The translations under genes and the position numbers were made by a program. Positions 33,983-43,795 of a DNA stretch of 64,000 bases are shown here, piece after piece; within the stretch, counting starts at the first letter, position 1, and every line of letters starts with the position of its first letter. Origin of the DNA: Rhizobium sp. CF080 (GTDB lineage Bacteria; Pseudomonadota; Alphaproteobacteria; Rhizobiales; Rhizobiaceae); the NCBI RefSeq assembly GCF_000282095.2, contig NZ_AKKC02000014.1:186001-250000 (forward strand). Direction: 5' to 3'. The notes beneath the pieces were generated by a model, which did not search any database, had not been told where the DNA came from, and saw only the letters and a program-made list of their open reading frames with translations.

Positions 33983-35416
33983 GTGGAACAGGCAGAAATC
34001 GGCCTTATCGGGCTCGGCGTCATGGGCTCTAACCTCTCCCTCAACATTGCCGAAAAAGGCAACAAGATCGCCGTCTTCAACCGGTCTCCGGAAGCAACCC
34101 GCAAGTTCTACGCCGAGGCCGGCGAACTGCAGGGACAGCTTATCCCGTGCGAGACGCTGGAAGAATTCGTTGCCTCCATCCGTCCGCCGCGGCCAATCAT
34201 CATCATGATCAAGGCCGGCGATCCGGTCGACCAGCAGATGGAGCTTCTGAAGCCCTATCTTTCGGCCGGGGACATCATGATCGATGCCGGCAATGCGAAT
34301 TTCCGCGACACGATGCGCCGCTTCGACAATCTGAAGGACAGCGGACTGACCTTCATCGGCATGGGCGTGTCCGGTGGTGAAGAAGGCGCGCGCCACGGTC
34401 CGTCGATCATGGTCGGCGGTACCGAGGACAGCTGGAAGCGCGTCGAGAAGGTGCTGACCTCGATCTCCGCCAAGTTCAACGACGAGCCCTGCGTTGCCTG
34501 GCTCGGCGAAAACGGCGCCGGCCATTTTGTCAAGACCATCCATAACGGCATCGAATATGCCGACATGCAGATGATCGCCGAAATCTACGGCATCCTGCGC
34601 GACGGCCTGGGTATGAGCGCCTCGGAAATCGGTGACGTGTTCGGCAAGTGGAACGAGGGTCGCCTCAATTCCTACCTGATCGAAATCAGCCAGACGGTCC
34701 TGAAGGCGGCCGATCCGATCACCGGCAAGCCGATGGTCGACCTGATCGTCGATGCCGCCGGCCAGAAGGGCACCGGCAAGTGGTCGGTCATCGAAGCCCA
34801 GAACATGGGCGTTGCCGCGACCGCCATCGAAGCCGCCGTCGCTGGCCGTATCCTGTCGTCCCAGAGAATCGAACGCTTGGCTGCCGAAAAGATCTTCGGA
34901 CTGCCGAAGGTCGCGGAAGCGCCGAAGGACAAGGCAGCGTTCATCGCCGACCTCGAAAACGCACTGCTTGCCGCCAAGATCGGCGCCTATGCGCAGGGCT
35001 TTGCGGTCATGTCGGCAGCGTCGGCAGAATATAACTGGAACCTGCCGATGCCGACCATCGCCAAGATCTGGCGTGCTGGCTGCATCATCCGCTCGGCCTT
35101 CCTCGACGAGATTACCTCGGCCTTCACCAAGGATCCGCATGTGGCGAACCTGATCGTCACACCGGCCTTCGCGCAGATGGTTAAGGACACCGACGGGGCA
35201 CTGCGCCGCGTCGTCTCGTTTGCCGCGCTCTCCGGTCTGCCGGCTCCGGCGCTCGCCTCGGCGCTCTCCTATTTCGACGCCTATCGCCGCGGTCGCGGCA
35301 CGGCGAACCTTATCCAGGCCCAGCGCGACTTCTTCGGCGCCCACGGTTTCGACCGCCTCGACGGCGTCGACAAGCATCACGGCCCGTGGGGCAGCGGCCT
35401 CAGCGAATTTGCCTGA
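33983..35416 (+). CDS. gnd: 6-phosphogluconate dehydrogenase (decarboxylating)
   Basis: The 477-residue enzyme oxidises 6-phosphogluconate to ribulose 5-phosphate and CO2 with NADP in the pentose phosphate pathway. GLGVMGSNL opens the Rossmann fold, and GHFVKTIHNGIEYADMQ carries the catalytic Lys, near residue 184. The length is typical. Translation starts at GTG after GGAGG. A strong terminator follows 22 bases after the stop. It stands alone as a transcription unit. Confidence 0.97.
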   Translation: MEQAEIGLIGLGVMGSNLSLNIAEKGNKIAVFNRSPEATRKFYAEAGELQGQLIPCETLEEFVASIRPPRPIIIMIKAGDPVDQQMELLKPYLSAGDIMIDAGNANFRDTMRRFDNLKDSGLTFIGMGVSGGEEGARHGPSIMVGGTEDSWKRVEKVLTSISAKFNDEPCVAWLGENGAGHFVKTIHNGIEYADMQMIAEIYGILRDGLGMSASEIGDVFGKWNEGRLNSYLIEISQTVLKAADPITGKPMVDLIVDAAGQKGTGKWSVIEAQNMGVAATAIEAAVAGRILSSQRIERLAAEKIFGLPKVAEAPKDKAAFIADLENALLAAKIGAYAQGFAVMSAASAEYNWNLPMPTIAKIWRAGCIIRSAFLDEITSAFTKDPHVANLIVTPAFAQMVKDTDGALRRVVSFAALSGLPAPALASALSYFDAYRRGRGTANLIQAQRDFFGAHGFDRLDGVDKHHGPWGSGLSEFA

Positions 35417-35438
35417 TTCTTGATCCGAGCGATGCAAG

Positions 35439-35465
35439 CGCCCGCCGGATACGGCGGGCGTTTTT
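35439..35465 (+). terminator. Rho-independent terminator after gnd
   Basis: A perfect nine-pair GC stem (35439-35447 with 35452-35460) with a GATA loop is followed directly by five T residues. It ends gnd transcription and lies just before the end of the opposing LacI gene. Confidence 0.9.
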
Positions 35466-35468
35466 GTT

Positions 35469-36521
35469 TCAGTCCTTCGGCGCCATCTTCGACCAGGCGG
35501 GCTTTGCGACACTCTGCAGCAATTCCGGTCCGACGCCATCGATGCGCGCCATCAGCGCCTTGGCGAGCTCACGCCCTGCCTGGCGAATATCCTCGCTCAC
35601 CGTATAGATCTCCGGGCGGATCCAGTTGAGGAAATCGGCCGACTGTTTCGATACCACATCGACGTCGCGCCCGAGTTTCTTGCCCGCCGCCTCCAGGCCG
35701 GCCACCAGCGCGATCGTCGCCGAGCCGCTGATCGAGACGATGCCGTCTGGCGGTTCGACCGAACGCATCATCCGTTCGGCATAGGCGCGGATCTCTTCGA
35801 GCGGCGTTTCGCTGGTCACCCGGCCCATCGGCACTTCGGTGGCGCCGAAGTCGGCGAGCCCGTGTTCGAAGCCGATGCGGCTGTGGACGTAGAAGGAGAA
35901 GCGGCTTCCCGGAGACAGGAAGGCTATTCGCCGACGGCCTTTTTCCACCAGCTTCTGAACGGCCTGGTAGGCGTAAGCCTCGTTGTCGTAGTCATGATAA
36001 GGATGGACAATCCCCATGTCGGTGCGGCCATGGGTGGCGAAGGGGAGGTTCCGCTCGGTCATCAACCGCACGCGCGCATCGTCGGGCTCGATGCGGGAGA
36101 TGATCACCCCGTCGGCCGAGCCCGTATCGAGGATATAGCGCACCGGCACCATCGGGTCCTTCTGGAAGGAATGGGGCGTCACCACGAGGTGATATTGCGT
36201 ACCGCCCAGGACTTCGGAAATCCCGTGCACCATCTGGCTGGTGAAACCCATCAGCTCCTCGTCGATGCTGAGCACGAGGGCGATGACATTGGTCTTGCCG
36301 GTGCGCAGGCGCACGCCTGCGCGGTTCGGCTGGTAGCCGAGTTGGTTGGCGACGAGGCGGACCCGTTCCTTGGTGTCGGCGCCGATATCCGGCGCATCCT
36401 TCAATGCCCGCGAAACCGTCGTGATGCCGAGGCCCGTCATGTAGGCGATCGTCTTCAAGGTAGGACGTTCGCGGATCGCCGTCTGCGTTCCGCCCGTCTT
36501 TGATCTTCCGCTGTCGTCCAT
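35469..36521 (-). CDS. LacI-family transcriptional regulator of the sugar locus
   Basis: The 350-residue protein has a LacI helix-turn-helix (TLKTIAYMTGLGITTVSRAL, residues 21-40) and a periplasmic-binding-type sugar domain. It lies divergent from an ABC sugar importer and glycosidase operon across 414 bases, the usual place for the local repressor. Its inducer is unknown but should be the imported sugar. Confidence 0.9.
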   Translation of the reverse strand: MDDSGRSKTGGTQTAIRERPTLKTIAYMTGLGITTVSRALKDAPDIGADTKERVRLVANQLGYQPNRAGVRLRTGKTNVIALVLSIDEELMGFTSQMVHGISEVLGGTQYHLVVTPHSFQKDPMVPVRYILDTGSADGVIISRIEPDDARVRLMTERNLPFATHGRTDMGIVHPYHDYDNEAYAYQAVQKLVEKGRRRIAFLSPGSRFSFYVHSRIGFEHGLADFGATEVPMGRVTSETPLEEIRAYAERMMRSVEPPDGIVSISGSATIALVAGLEAAGKKLGRDVDVVSKQSADFLNWIRPEIYTVSEDIRQAGRELAKALMARIDGVGPELLQSVAKPAWSKMAPKD

Positions 36522-36935
36522 TGTCTGCCGTCGCTGCCCGAGTCAGGTGGCCACTATAGAGGGCTGAAGCTTGCCCGGAAACGTCGCGACACCTCCCTTG
36601 CCCTTCACTCGAAATCAATAACTGAAACGATACAGGTAAAATGTCGAGCGGAATTTTGATCAATGCCAAACTTCCATATCCTTGGGTTGCACAACGCATG
36701 TGCGAAAAGTTTTTTTGCATGCGCGAAAATTCGGCCTCCTGATATTGCCTATTTTGCAGCCTTAGTAGAGCTGATCTCCTCAAAATCGACGGATTTTGGT
36801 CATCGCCGAATTCCGACTGATTCTTCTTATAATTGTATTTTCTCGACTCCAGATTTTTTTCGGGCAAAACAGGTTGCGTGACATAGAGTATTGGCCTAGG
36901 TTTTTACGGCAACGTTTCAGTGAGGGAGGAGACTC
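36522..36935. promoter_or_regulatory. Divergent control region of the sugar locus with ACTGAAACG half-sites
   Basis: The 414-base gap is AT-rich near its centre and holds no convincing gene. The nine-base word ACTGAAACG occurs at 36621-36629 and in reverse orientation at 36913-36921, the latter around a central AACGTT and just before the first importer gene. LacI regulators bind inverted repeats with a central CG, so these are candidate operator parts. The assignment rests on pattern only. Confidence 0.5.
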
Positions 36936-38171
36936 ATGAATATTCGTGCTATCGCGGCTTTGTTGGCCGCAACCGTGGCGCTGCCGTTTGGTGCCGCTCA
37001 CGCCACCGATCTCGAAGTGACCCATTGGTGGACCTCCGGAGGGGAGGCTGCGGCCGTCGCAGAGCTTGCCAAGGCCTTTAACGCCACCGGAAACAAATGG
37101 GTCGACGGCGCAATAGCCGGCTCCGGCGGCACCGCCCGCCCGATCATGATCAGCCGCATCACCGGCGGTGATCCGATGGCCGCCACCCAGTTCAACCATG
37201 GCCGCCAGGCCGAAGAATTGGTCCAGGCCGGCCTGATGCGCGATTTCACCGATCTCGCCAAGAAGGAAGGTTGGGACAAGATCGTCCGCCCTGCGAGCCT
37301 GCTGAAATCCTGCACGTTCGAGGGCAAGATCTATTGCGTGCCGCTCAACATCCATTCCTGGCAATGGCTGTGGCTTTCCAACGACGCCTTCAAGAAGGCC
37401 GGCGTTGCGGTTCCGAAGAACTGGGACGAGTATGTCGCAGCGGCTCCGGCGCTTGAAAAGGCCGGCATCGTGCCGCTCGCAGTCGGCGGCCAGGCCTGGC
37501 AATCGACCGGCCTGTTCAGCGTGCTAACGGTCGCGATCGGCGGCAAGGAGATCTACCAGAAGGTCTATGGCGACAAGGACGCAAAGGTCGCGGCCGGTCC
37601 GGAAATGGCCAAGGTGTTCAAGGCGGCCGACGACGCCCGTAAGATGTCGAAGGGCACCAATGTCCAAGACTGGAACCAGGCCACCAACATGGTGATCACC
37701 GGCAAGGCCGGCGGCCAGATCATGGGTGACTGGGCGCAGGGCGAATTCCAGCTGGCCGGCAAGAAGGCCGGTGTCGACTATACCTGCCTGCCGGGCCTCG
37801 GCGTGAACGAGATCATCTCGACGGCCGGCGATGCCTTCTACTTCCCGGTCCTCAAGGACGCAGCGAAATCGAAGGCACAGGAAGCGCTCGCCTCGTCGCT
37901 TCTTGACGCCAAGACCCAGGTGGCCTTCAACCTCAAGAAGGGCTCGCTGCCGGTACGCGGCGACGTCGATCTTGCGGCCGCCAACGACTGCATGAAGAAG
38001 GGCCTCGAAATCCTCGCCAAGGGCAATGTCGTCACCAGCACCGACCAGCTGATCACGCAGGATACGCAGAAGCAGCTGGAAGACCTGATGTCGCAGTTCT
38101 TCGCCAATACGTCGATCACGGCCGAGGAAGCTCAGAAGCGCTTCGTCGCTATTTTCTCCAAGGCCGGTTGA
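36936..38171 (+). CDS. ABC sugar transporter substrate-binding protein
   Basis: A 411-residue family 1 solute-binding protein with a signal peptide of about 23 residues ending in AHA. LEVTHWWTSGGEAAAVAELAKAF begins the mature fold. It should capture an oligosaccharide or monosaccharide in the periplasm. GGGAGGAG precedes the ATG. It is the first gene of the importer operon. Later genes encode a beta-mannosidase and a GH43 enzyme, so a plant glycan fragment is the likely ligand. Confidence 0.93.
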   Translation: MNIRAIAALLAATVALPFGAAHATDLEVTHWWTSGGEAAAVAELAKAFNATGNKWVDGAIAGSGGTARPIMISRITGGDPMAATQFNHGRQAEELVQAGLMRDFTDLAKKEGWDKIVRPASLLKSCTFEGKIYCVPLNIHSWQWLWLSNDAFKKAGVAVPKNWDEYVAAAPALEKAGIVPLAVGGQAWQSTGLFSVLTVAIGGKEIYQKVYGDKDAKVAAGPEMAKVFKAADDARKMSKGTNVQDWNQATNMVITGKAGGQIMGDWAQGEFQLAGKKAGVDYTCLPGLGVNEIISTAGDAFYFPVLKDAAKSKAQEALASSLLDAKTQVAFNLKKGSLPVRGDVDLAAANDCMKKGLEILAKGNVVTSTDQLITQDTQKQLEDLMSQFFANTSITAEEAQKRFVAIFSKAG

Positions 38172-38270
38172 TCCGACAGACAGCGATCCAACAGCCGGCT
38201 CCGCGTCCGCAAGGGGCGGGGCCGGTGGTGGCTTGCTTCCGGCAGCCTTTGCTATCCAGAGGAGTTGACC

Positions 38271-39173
38271 ATGGCGGCGCACACTCAGCCCGGCCGACCC
38301 AACCAGTTATTCCGCAATCTCAATTCGAAGATTGCCTCGATCCCGATGATGCTGACGGCCGTGGTGATCTTCCTCGGCGGCACGATCTGGACCGTCGTTT
38401 ATTCCTTCACCAATTCCAAGCTCCTGCCACGCCTGTCCTTCGTCGGCCTGGAACAGTATGAACGGCTCTGGGATACGCCGCGCTGGATCGTCTCGATCCA
38501 GAATCTGGCGACCTACGGATGCCTGTCGCTGATTTTCAGCCTGACCATCGGCTTCCTTCTGGCCGCATTGATGGACCAGAAGATCCGGTTCGAAAACACG
38601 TTCCGGACGATCTTCCTCTATCCGTTCGCACTGTCCTTCATCGTCACCGGCCTTGTCTGGCAGTGGATCCTCAACCCGGAATTCGGGGTGCAATCGGTCG
38701 TCCGCTCGCTCGGCTGGACGAGCTTCACGTTCGATCCGCTCTACAATTCCGATATCGTCATCTACGGCATCCTGATCGCCGCACTCTGGCAGGGGACCGG
38801 GCTCGTCATGTGCCTGATGCTCGCCGGGCTTCGCGGCATCGACGAGGACATCTGGAAGGCGGCGCGCGTCGACGGCATCCCGATGTGGAAGACCTATCTC
38901 TTCATCATCATCCCGATGATGCGGCCGGTCTTCGTCACCACGCTCGTCATCATCGCCAGCGGCATCGTCAGGATCTACGACCTTGTCGTGGCGCAGACGA
39001 GCGGCGGCCCCGGCATCGCCTCCGACGTGCCTGCCAAATACGTCTACGACTACATGTTCTTCGCCCAGAACCTCGGCCAGGGCTTTGCCGCATCCACGAT
39101 GATGCTGCTCGCCGTCGCCATCATCATCGTGCCTTGGGCCTATCTCGAATTCGGAGGACGCAAGCGTGGATAA
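38271..39173 (+). CDS. ABC sugar transporter permease (MalF type)
   Basis: The 300-residue inner-membrane protein has six helices and the binding-protein-dependent permease loop EDIWKAARVDGIPMWKTYLFI. I chose the ATG at 38271, four bases after AGGAGTTG. It pairs with the second permease, which overlaps its end by eight bases. Confidence 0.93.
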   Translation: MAAHTQPGRPNQLFRNLNSKIASIPMMLTAVVIFLGGTIWTVVYSFTNSKLLPRLSFVGLEQYERLWDTPRWIVSIQNLATYGCLSLIFSLTIGFLLAALMDQKIRFENTFRTIFLYPFALSFIVTGLVWQWILNPEFGVQSVVRSLGWTSFTFDPLYNSDIVIYGILIAALWQGTGLVMCLMLAGLRGIDEDIWKAARVDGIPMWKTYLFIIIPMMRPVFVTTLVIIASGIVRIYDLVVAQTSGGPGIASDVPAKYVYDYMFFAQNLGQGFAASTMMLLAVAIIIVPWAYLEFGGRKRG

Positions 39174-40113
39174 ATCGCTCACGATGCCCGTCTCTGGGCC
39201 CGCCATTTCCGCCCAAGCCGGCTCCCGGCTGGAGGCCGGTCCGCAGGGAAAACGCCCCCGCAAAAGGCTCTCGTCGCGCAATATCATCGTCTATGGCGCG
39301 CTCGGTTTTGCGGCGCTCTATTATCTCGTGCCGCTCTACGTGATGGTCGTCACGTCGCTGAAGGGCATGCCGGAAATCCGCCTCGGCAATATCTTCTCGC
39401 CGCCCATGGAGATCACCTTCGAACCTTGGGTCAAGGCTTGGGCAGAGGCCTGCACGGGCTTGAACTGCGACGGCCTTTCGCGCGGCTTCTGGAATTCGGT
39501 CCGCATCACCGTGCCGTCGGTGATCGTGTCGATCGCGATCGCCTCGGTGAACGGTTATGCGCTCGCCAACTGGCGGTTCAAGGGCTCGGAGATCTTCTTC
39601 ACGATCCTGATCGTCGGCGCCTTCATCCCCTATCAGGTGATGATCTATCCGATCGTCATCGTCCTGCGGGAGATGGGTCTTTACGGCACGCTCTATGGCC
39701 TCATCCTCGTGCACTCGATCTTCGGCATGCCCATCCAGACGCTGCTGTTCCGCAACTATTTCGTGTCGTTGCCGGAAGAGCTGTTCAAGGCGGCGCGCAT
39801 CGACGGGGCGGGGTTCTGGCAGATCTATTTCCGGATCATGCTGCCCATGTCGCTGCCGATCTTCGTCGTCTCGATGATCCTGCAGACCACCGGCATCTGG
39901 AACGACTTCCTGTTCGGCGTGGTGTTCACCCGGCCGGATACCTATCCGATGACCGTGCAGCTCAACAACATCGTCAATTCGGTTCAGGGCGTGAAGGAAT
40001 ACAACGTCAACATGGCGGCAACGCTGTTGACGGGTGCGGTTCCGCTGATCGTCTATTTCGTTTCCGGCCGGCTTTTCGTCCGCGGCATCGCGGCCGGCGC
40101 AGTCAAAGGGTAA
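39166..40113 (+). CDS. ABC sugar transporter permease (MalG type)
   Basis: The 315-residue protein has a cytoplasmic lead of about 40 residues, six helices and the EAA loop (PEELFKAARIDGAGFWQIYF). Translation starts at GTG after GGAGGA, inside the last eight bases of the first permease gene, so the two are translationally coupled. Confidence 0.93.
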   Translation: MDKSLTMPVSGPAISAQAGSRLEAGPQGKRPRKRLSSRNIIVYGALGFAALYYLVPLYVMVVTSLKGMPEIRLGNIFSPPMEITFEPWVKAWAEACTGLNCDGLSRGFWNSVRITVPSVIVSIAIASVNGYALANWRFKGSEIFFTILIVGAFIPYQVMIYPIVIVLREMGLYGTLYGLILVHSIFGMPIQTLLFRNYFVSLPEELFKAARIDGAGFWQIYFRIMLPMSLPIFVVSMILQTTGIWNDFLFGVVFTRPDTYPMTVQLNNIVNSVQGVKEYNVNMAATLLTGAVPLIVYFVSGRLFVRGIAAGAVKG

Positions 40114-40119
40114 AGCCTG

Positions 40120-41232
40120 ATGCTCAACAATGTTTCCACGCGCACTCAGAGCAGCGTTTCCATCCGGGACCTGTCGCTGTCCTTCGGCTCGGTCAAGGTG
40201 CTGGAAAACCTCAACCTCGACATTTATGACGGCGAGTTCCTGGTCCTGCTCGGCTCGTCAGGCTGCGGCAAGTCCACGCTGCTGAACTGCATCGCCGGGC
40301 TTCTGGAGCCGACCGATGGCCAGATCTTCATCAAGGACAAGAACGTCACCTGGGAAGAGCCCAAGGACCGCGGCATCGGCATGGTGTTCCAGTCCTACGC
40401 GCTCTATCCGCAGATGACGGTCGAGAAGAACCTCTCCTTCGGCCTGCGCGTCGCCAAGATTCCGAAGGCCGAGATCGACCGCCGCGTGGCCCGCGCCTCC
40501 GGTATTCTGCAGATCGAGCCGCTCCTCAAGCGCAAACCCTCCGAACTCTCCGGCGGCCAGCGTCAGCGCGTCGCGATCGGCCGCGCCCTGGTGCGCGATG
40601 TCGACGTCTTCCTGTTCGACGAGCCGCTGTCGAACCTCGACGCGAAACTGCGCTCCGAACTGCGCGTCGAAATCAAGCGGCTGCACCAGGCGCTGAAGAA
40701 CACGATGATCTACGTCACCCACGACCAGATCGAGGCGCTGACGCTGGCCGACCGCATCGCCATCATGAAGAGCGGCGTCATCCAGCAGCTCGACGATCCG
40801 GTGACGATCTACAACAAGCCGAGGAACCGTTTCGTGGCAGCCTTCATCGGGTCGCCGGCGATGAATTTTCTCACTGGAGAGCTGGCGGAGGAGGGTGGTC
40901 GCGCCGTCTTCAGGACCAATGGGGTCAGCTTCTCTCTCGACGGTTATGATGCTTCCGAGCCGATGAAAGGAGGACGCAAGGTCACCCTCGGCGTCCGTCC
41001 GGAACATATCAAGGTGGACGGCGACATCGCTGGCGGCGAAGTTCACGAAGCGGTGGTTGACATCGAAGAGCCGATGGGTGCTGACAACCTACTTTGGCTT
41101 AAACATGCCGGCCACACGATGTCGGTTCGCATCGGCGGCGCAAGGCGTTACGCCGTCGGCGCCAAGGTGCGCCTCGCCTTCGACATGACCATGGCCTCGC
41201 TGTTCGACGCAGAGACGGAGGAGCGGATCTGA
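40120..41232 (+). CDS. ABC sugar transporter ATPase (MalK/UgpC type)
   Basis: The 370-residue protein has Walker A GSSGCGKST, Q-loop, signature LSGGQRQRVAIGRA and Walker B VFLFDEPLSNLD, then a TOBE domain of about 130 residues. It powers the two permeases and starts six bases after the second. ATPases of this type often serve several importers. Confidence 0.95.
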   Translation: MLNNVSTRTQSSVSIRDLSLSFGSVKVLENLNLDIYDGEFLVLLGSSGCGKSTLLNCIAGLLEPTDGQIFIKDKNVTWEEPKDRGIGMVFQSYALYPQMTVEKNLSFGLRVAKIPKAEIDRRVARASGILQIEPLLKRKPSELSGGQRQRVAIGRALVRDVDVFLFDEPLSNLDAKLRSELRVEIKRLHQALKNTMIYVTHDQIEALTLADRIAIMKSGVIQQLDDPVTIYNKPRNRFVAAFIGSPAMNFLTGELAEEGGRAVFRTNGVSFSLDGYDASEPMKGGRKVTLGVRPEHIKVDGDIAGGEVHEAVVDIEEPMGADNLLWLKHAGHTMSVRIGGARRYAVGAKVRLAFDMTMASLFDAETEERI

Positions 41233-41338
41233 TGGTCGGCGCGAGCCGGATTCGCAGGGCCCTATTGTGCTCGGGGCAATTGCCGTCGCAGCAGAGGGGG
41301 GCTGGCGCGGCACGCCGTGAATTTTGCGGACCGGTGCG

Positions 41339-43771
41339 ATGACTACGATCGACCTATCCGGCCCCTGGCAGCTCGCGTCTGCCGACGGAACGCATCGCAC
41401 CGAGATGCCGGTCCCCGGCGACGTCCACACTGCGCTGAAGACGGCGGGCATCATCCCCCACCCGTATTACGGTCGCAACGAAAACGACGTGCAATGGGTC
41501 GCAAACAAGGACTGGACGATCGAGCGGCGTTTCACCCTCGATGATCCGGCAGGGTCCTGGTATCTCGACATCACCTATCTCGATACAGTCGCGACCGTCT
41601 TCGTCAACGACATCCCGGTGCTTCAGGCGGACAACTGCTTTCGCCGTTATCGCCCGGACGTGTCGAAAGCGCTCAGGGCCGGTGAGAATACGATCCGCGT
41701 TCTCTTCCGTTCCAGCATTGCCGAGGGGGCGGAGCGGCAGGCGCGTCAGCCGTTCTACATTCCCTATTCCACGAACAATTCGCCGATCCCGAACGGCAAC
41801 ATGCTGCGCAAGCCGCAATGCCATTTCGGCTGGGACTGGAATATCGCCATCGCGCCCCTCGGCCTTTACGGCGAAATTTCGCTGAAGAAACTCGAAACCG
41901 CCCGTATCGAGCATATCGTCACCAGTCAGAGACATGGGGCAGGCGAGGTCGATCTCATCGTCAGCGTGACGCTTTATGCCGAAGGGCCGGGTGTGCTGCC
42001 GGTCTTCCTCTCGCTCGGCGGAGAACGGGTCCGGCTCGATTGCGGCGTTCGCGCCGGCGAGACCACGGTGACCCATCTCTTCCATATCGACGACCCGAAA
42101 CTCTGGTGGCCCTCCGGCAGTGGCGAACAGGCGCTCTACGAACTGACCGTCGGCATCCCCACCGAGGCCATCACCCGCCAGATAGGCCTCAGGACCGTCG
42201 AACTGCTGACCGACCCGGACGAGGCCGGCAGCCGTTTCGCCTTCCGCGTCAACGGCCGAGAAATCTTCTGCCGCGGCGCCAACTGGATCCCTGCGGACGC
42301 GCTGTTTTCCCTGTCCAGCCCCGAACGGACCGAGGACCTGCTGCGTTCCGCCGTCGATGCCCATATGAACATGATCCGCGTCTGGGGCGGCGGTTTCTAC
42401 GAAGCGGACTGGTTCTACGATCTCTGCGACCGGCTCGGCCTGATGGTCTGGCAGGATTTCCAGTTCGCCTGCAACCTCTATCCGTCGACCACGGATTTCC
42501 TCGAAAACGTCGCGGCGGAAGTCGATTGCCAGGCTCGTAGGCTCATCTCGCATCCCTCCATCGTGCTCTGGTGCGGAGACAACGAACTGGTCGGCGCACT
42601 GACATGGTTTCCGGAATCCCGTGAGAACCGCGACCGTTACCTCGTCTCCTACGACCGATTGAACCGCGTCATCGAACAGGCGCTCGACAAGGCCGCGCCC
42701 GACGCCATCTGGTGGCCGTCGAGCCCCGCATCCGGCTATCTCGACTACGGCGATGCGTGGCATGCGGACGGGTCTGGCGACATGCATTACTGGTCCGTCT
42801 GGCACGAGAACAAGCCGTTCGACGACTACCGCTCGGTGCGGCCGCGCTTCTGCTCGGAATTCGGCTTCCAGTCCTACACGTCGCTGCCCGTCATCGAGAC
42901 CTATGCGGCTCCCAAGGATATGAACATTGCCTCGCCGGTCATGGAGCACCACCAAAAGAATGCCGGCGGCAACGAGCGCATCGCCGGCACGATGTTCCGC
43001 AACTTCCGCTTTCCGACGGATTTCGCCAATTTCGTGTATCTCAGCCAGGTACAGCAGGGATTGGCGATCAAGACAGCCGTGGATTTCTGGCGGTCGCTGA
43101 AGCCGCATAATATGGGTGCGCTTTACTGGCAGCTCAACGACACCTGGCCGGTGGCTTCGTGGTCGAGCCTCGATTATGGCGGCAGCTGGAAAGTGCTGCA
43201 CTACATGGCGAAGCGCTTCTTCCAGCCCGTGGCGGTCACTGCGATTCCGTCGGACGACGGCCGCGAAATCCGCTTCTCGCTCGTCAACGATACGGCGGAA
43301 GATGTGACGGTGACGCTTTACCTGTCGCTGCTGACGCTCAAGGGTGAGCGCAGCGCGCTTCGGAGCGTGGAAGCCGTGTGCACGCCGGACGCCGCCGTCA
43401 CCGTGCTGACCTTGCCGACCGCAGATATCCCCGAGGGCGCGATCCTCGCCTGGACCTTCACCGCCTCTAACGGCATGGGCGGCGAGGGGCATCACGTTCC
43501 GGGCAGCTACAAGGCGCTGGAACTCGAACCGGCAGATCTCGAGCTTTGCGTGTCTCCGTCCTGTGACGGCGCCTTCGAGGTTGAGATCACTGCCCAGGGA
43601 CTTGCCCTTTTTGTGCTGATCGAAAGCGGCACCCCCGGCCGTTATTCCAATAACGCCTTCGATCTCGCCGCTGGCGAAAGCCGCAGCATCCGCTTCACGC
43701 CCGCCGCACCGACGGACGCGACCCCGCAATTCCGCATCTACGATCTCCATTCCTGCCAGGCAGCAGGCTGA
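41339..43771 (+). CDS. GH2 beta-mannosidase
   Basis: The 810-residue protein has the GH2 layout: a jelly-roll sugar-binding domain first, an Ig-like domain, a TIM barrel, then C-terminal beta domains. WCGDNELVG carries the acid/base Glu416 and FCSEFGFQSY the nucleophile Glu507, the pair typical of beta-mannosidases, and the 91-residue spacing fits. No signal peptide is seen, so it should cut imported manno-oligosaccharides in the cytoplasm. I start at the ATG at 41339; a TTG five codons upstream is possible. About 100 bases separate it from the ATPase gene. Confidence 0.92.
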   Translation: MTTIDLSGPWQLASADGTHRTEMPVPGDVHTALKTAGIIPHPYYGRNENDVQWVANKDWTIERRFTLDDPAGSWYLDITYLDTVATVFVNDIPVLQADNCFRRYRPDVSKALRAGENTIRVLFRSSIAEGAERQARQPFYIPYSTNNSPIPNGNMLRKPQCHFGWDWNIAIAPLGLYGEISLKKLETARIEHIVTSQRHGAGEVDLIVSVTLYAEGPGVLPVFLSLGGERVRLDCGVRAGETTVTHLFHIDDPKLWWPSGSGEQALYELTVGIPTEAITRQIGLRTVELLTDPDEAGSRFAFRVNGREIFCRGANWIPADALFSLSSPERTEDLLRSAVDAHMNMIRVWGGGFYEADWFYDLCDRLGLMVWQDFQFACNLYPSTTDFLENVAAEVDCQARRLISHPSIVLWCGDNELVGALTWFPESRENRDRYLVSYDRLNRVIEQALDKAAPDAIWWPSSPASGYLDYGDAWHADGSGDMHYWSVWHENKPFDDYRSVRPRFCSEFGFQSYTSLPVIETYAAPKDMNIASPVMEHHQKNAGGNERIAGTMFRNFRFPTDFANFVYLSQVQQGLAIKTAVDFWRSLKPHNMGALYWQLNDTWPVASWSSLDYGGSWKVLHYMAKRFFQPVAVTAIPSDDGREIRFSLVNDTAEDVTVTLYLSLLTLKGERSALRSVEAVCTPDAAVTVLTLPTADIPEGAILAWTFTASNGMGGEGHHVPGSYKALELEPADLELCVSPSCDGAFEVEITAQGLALFVLIESGTPGRYSNNAFDLAAGESRSIRFTPAAPTDATPQFRIYDLHSCQAAG

Positions 43772-43795
43772 GGTCTTTATCAAGGGAGGAACACC

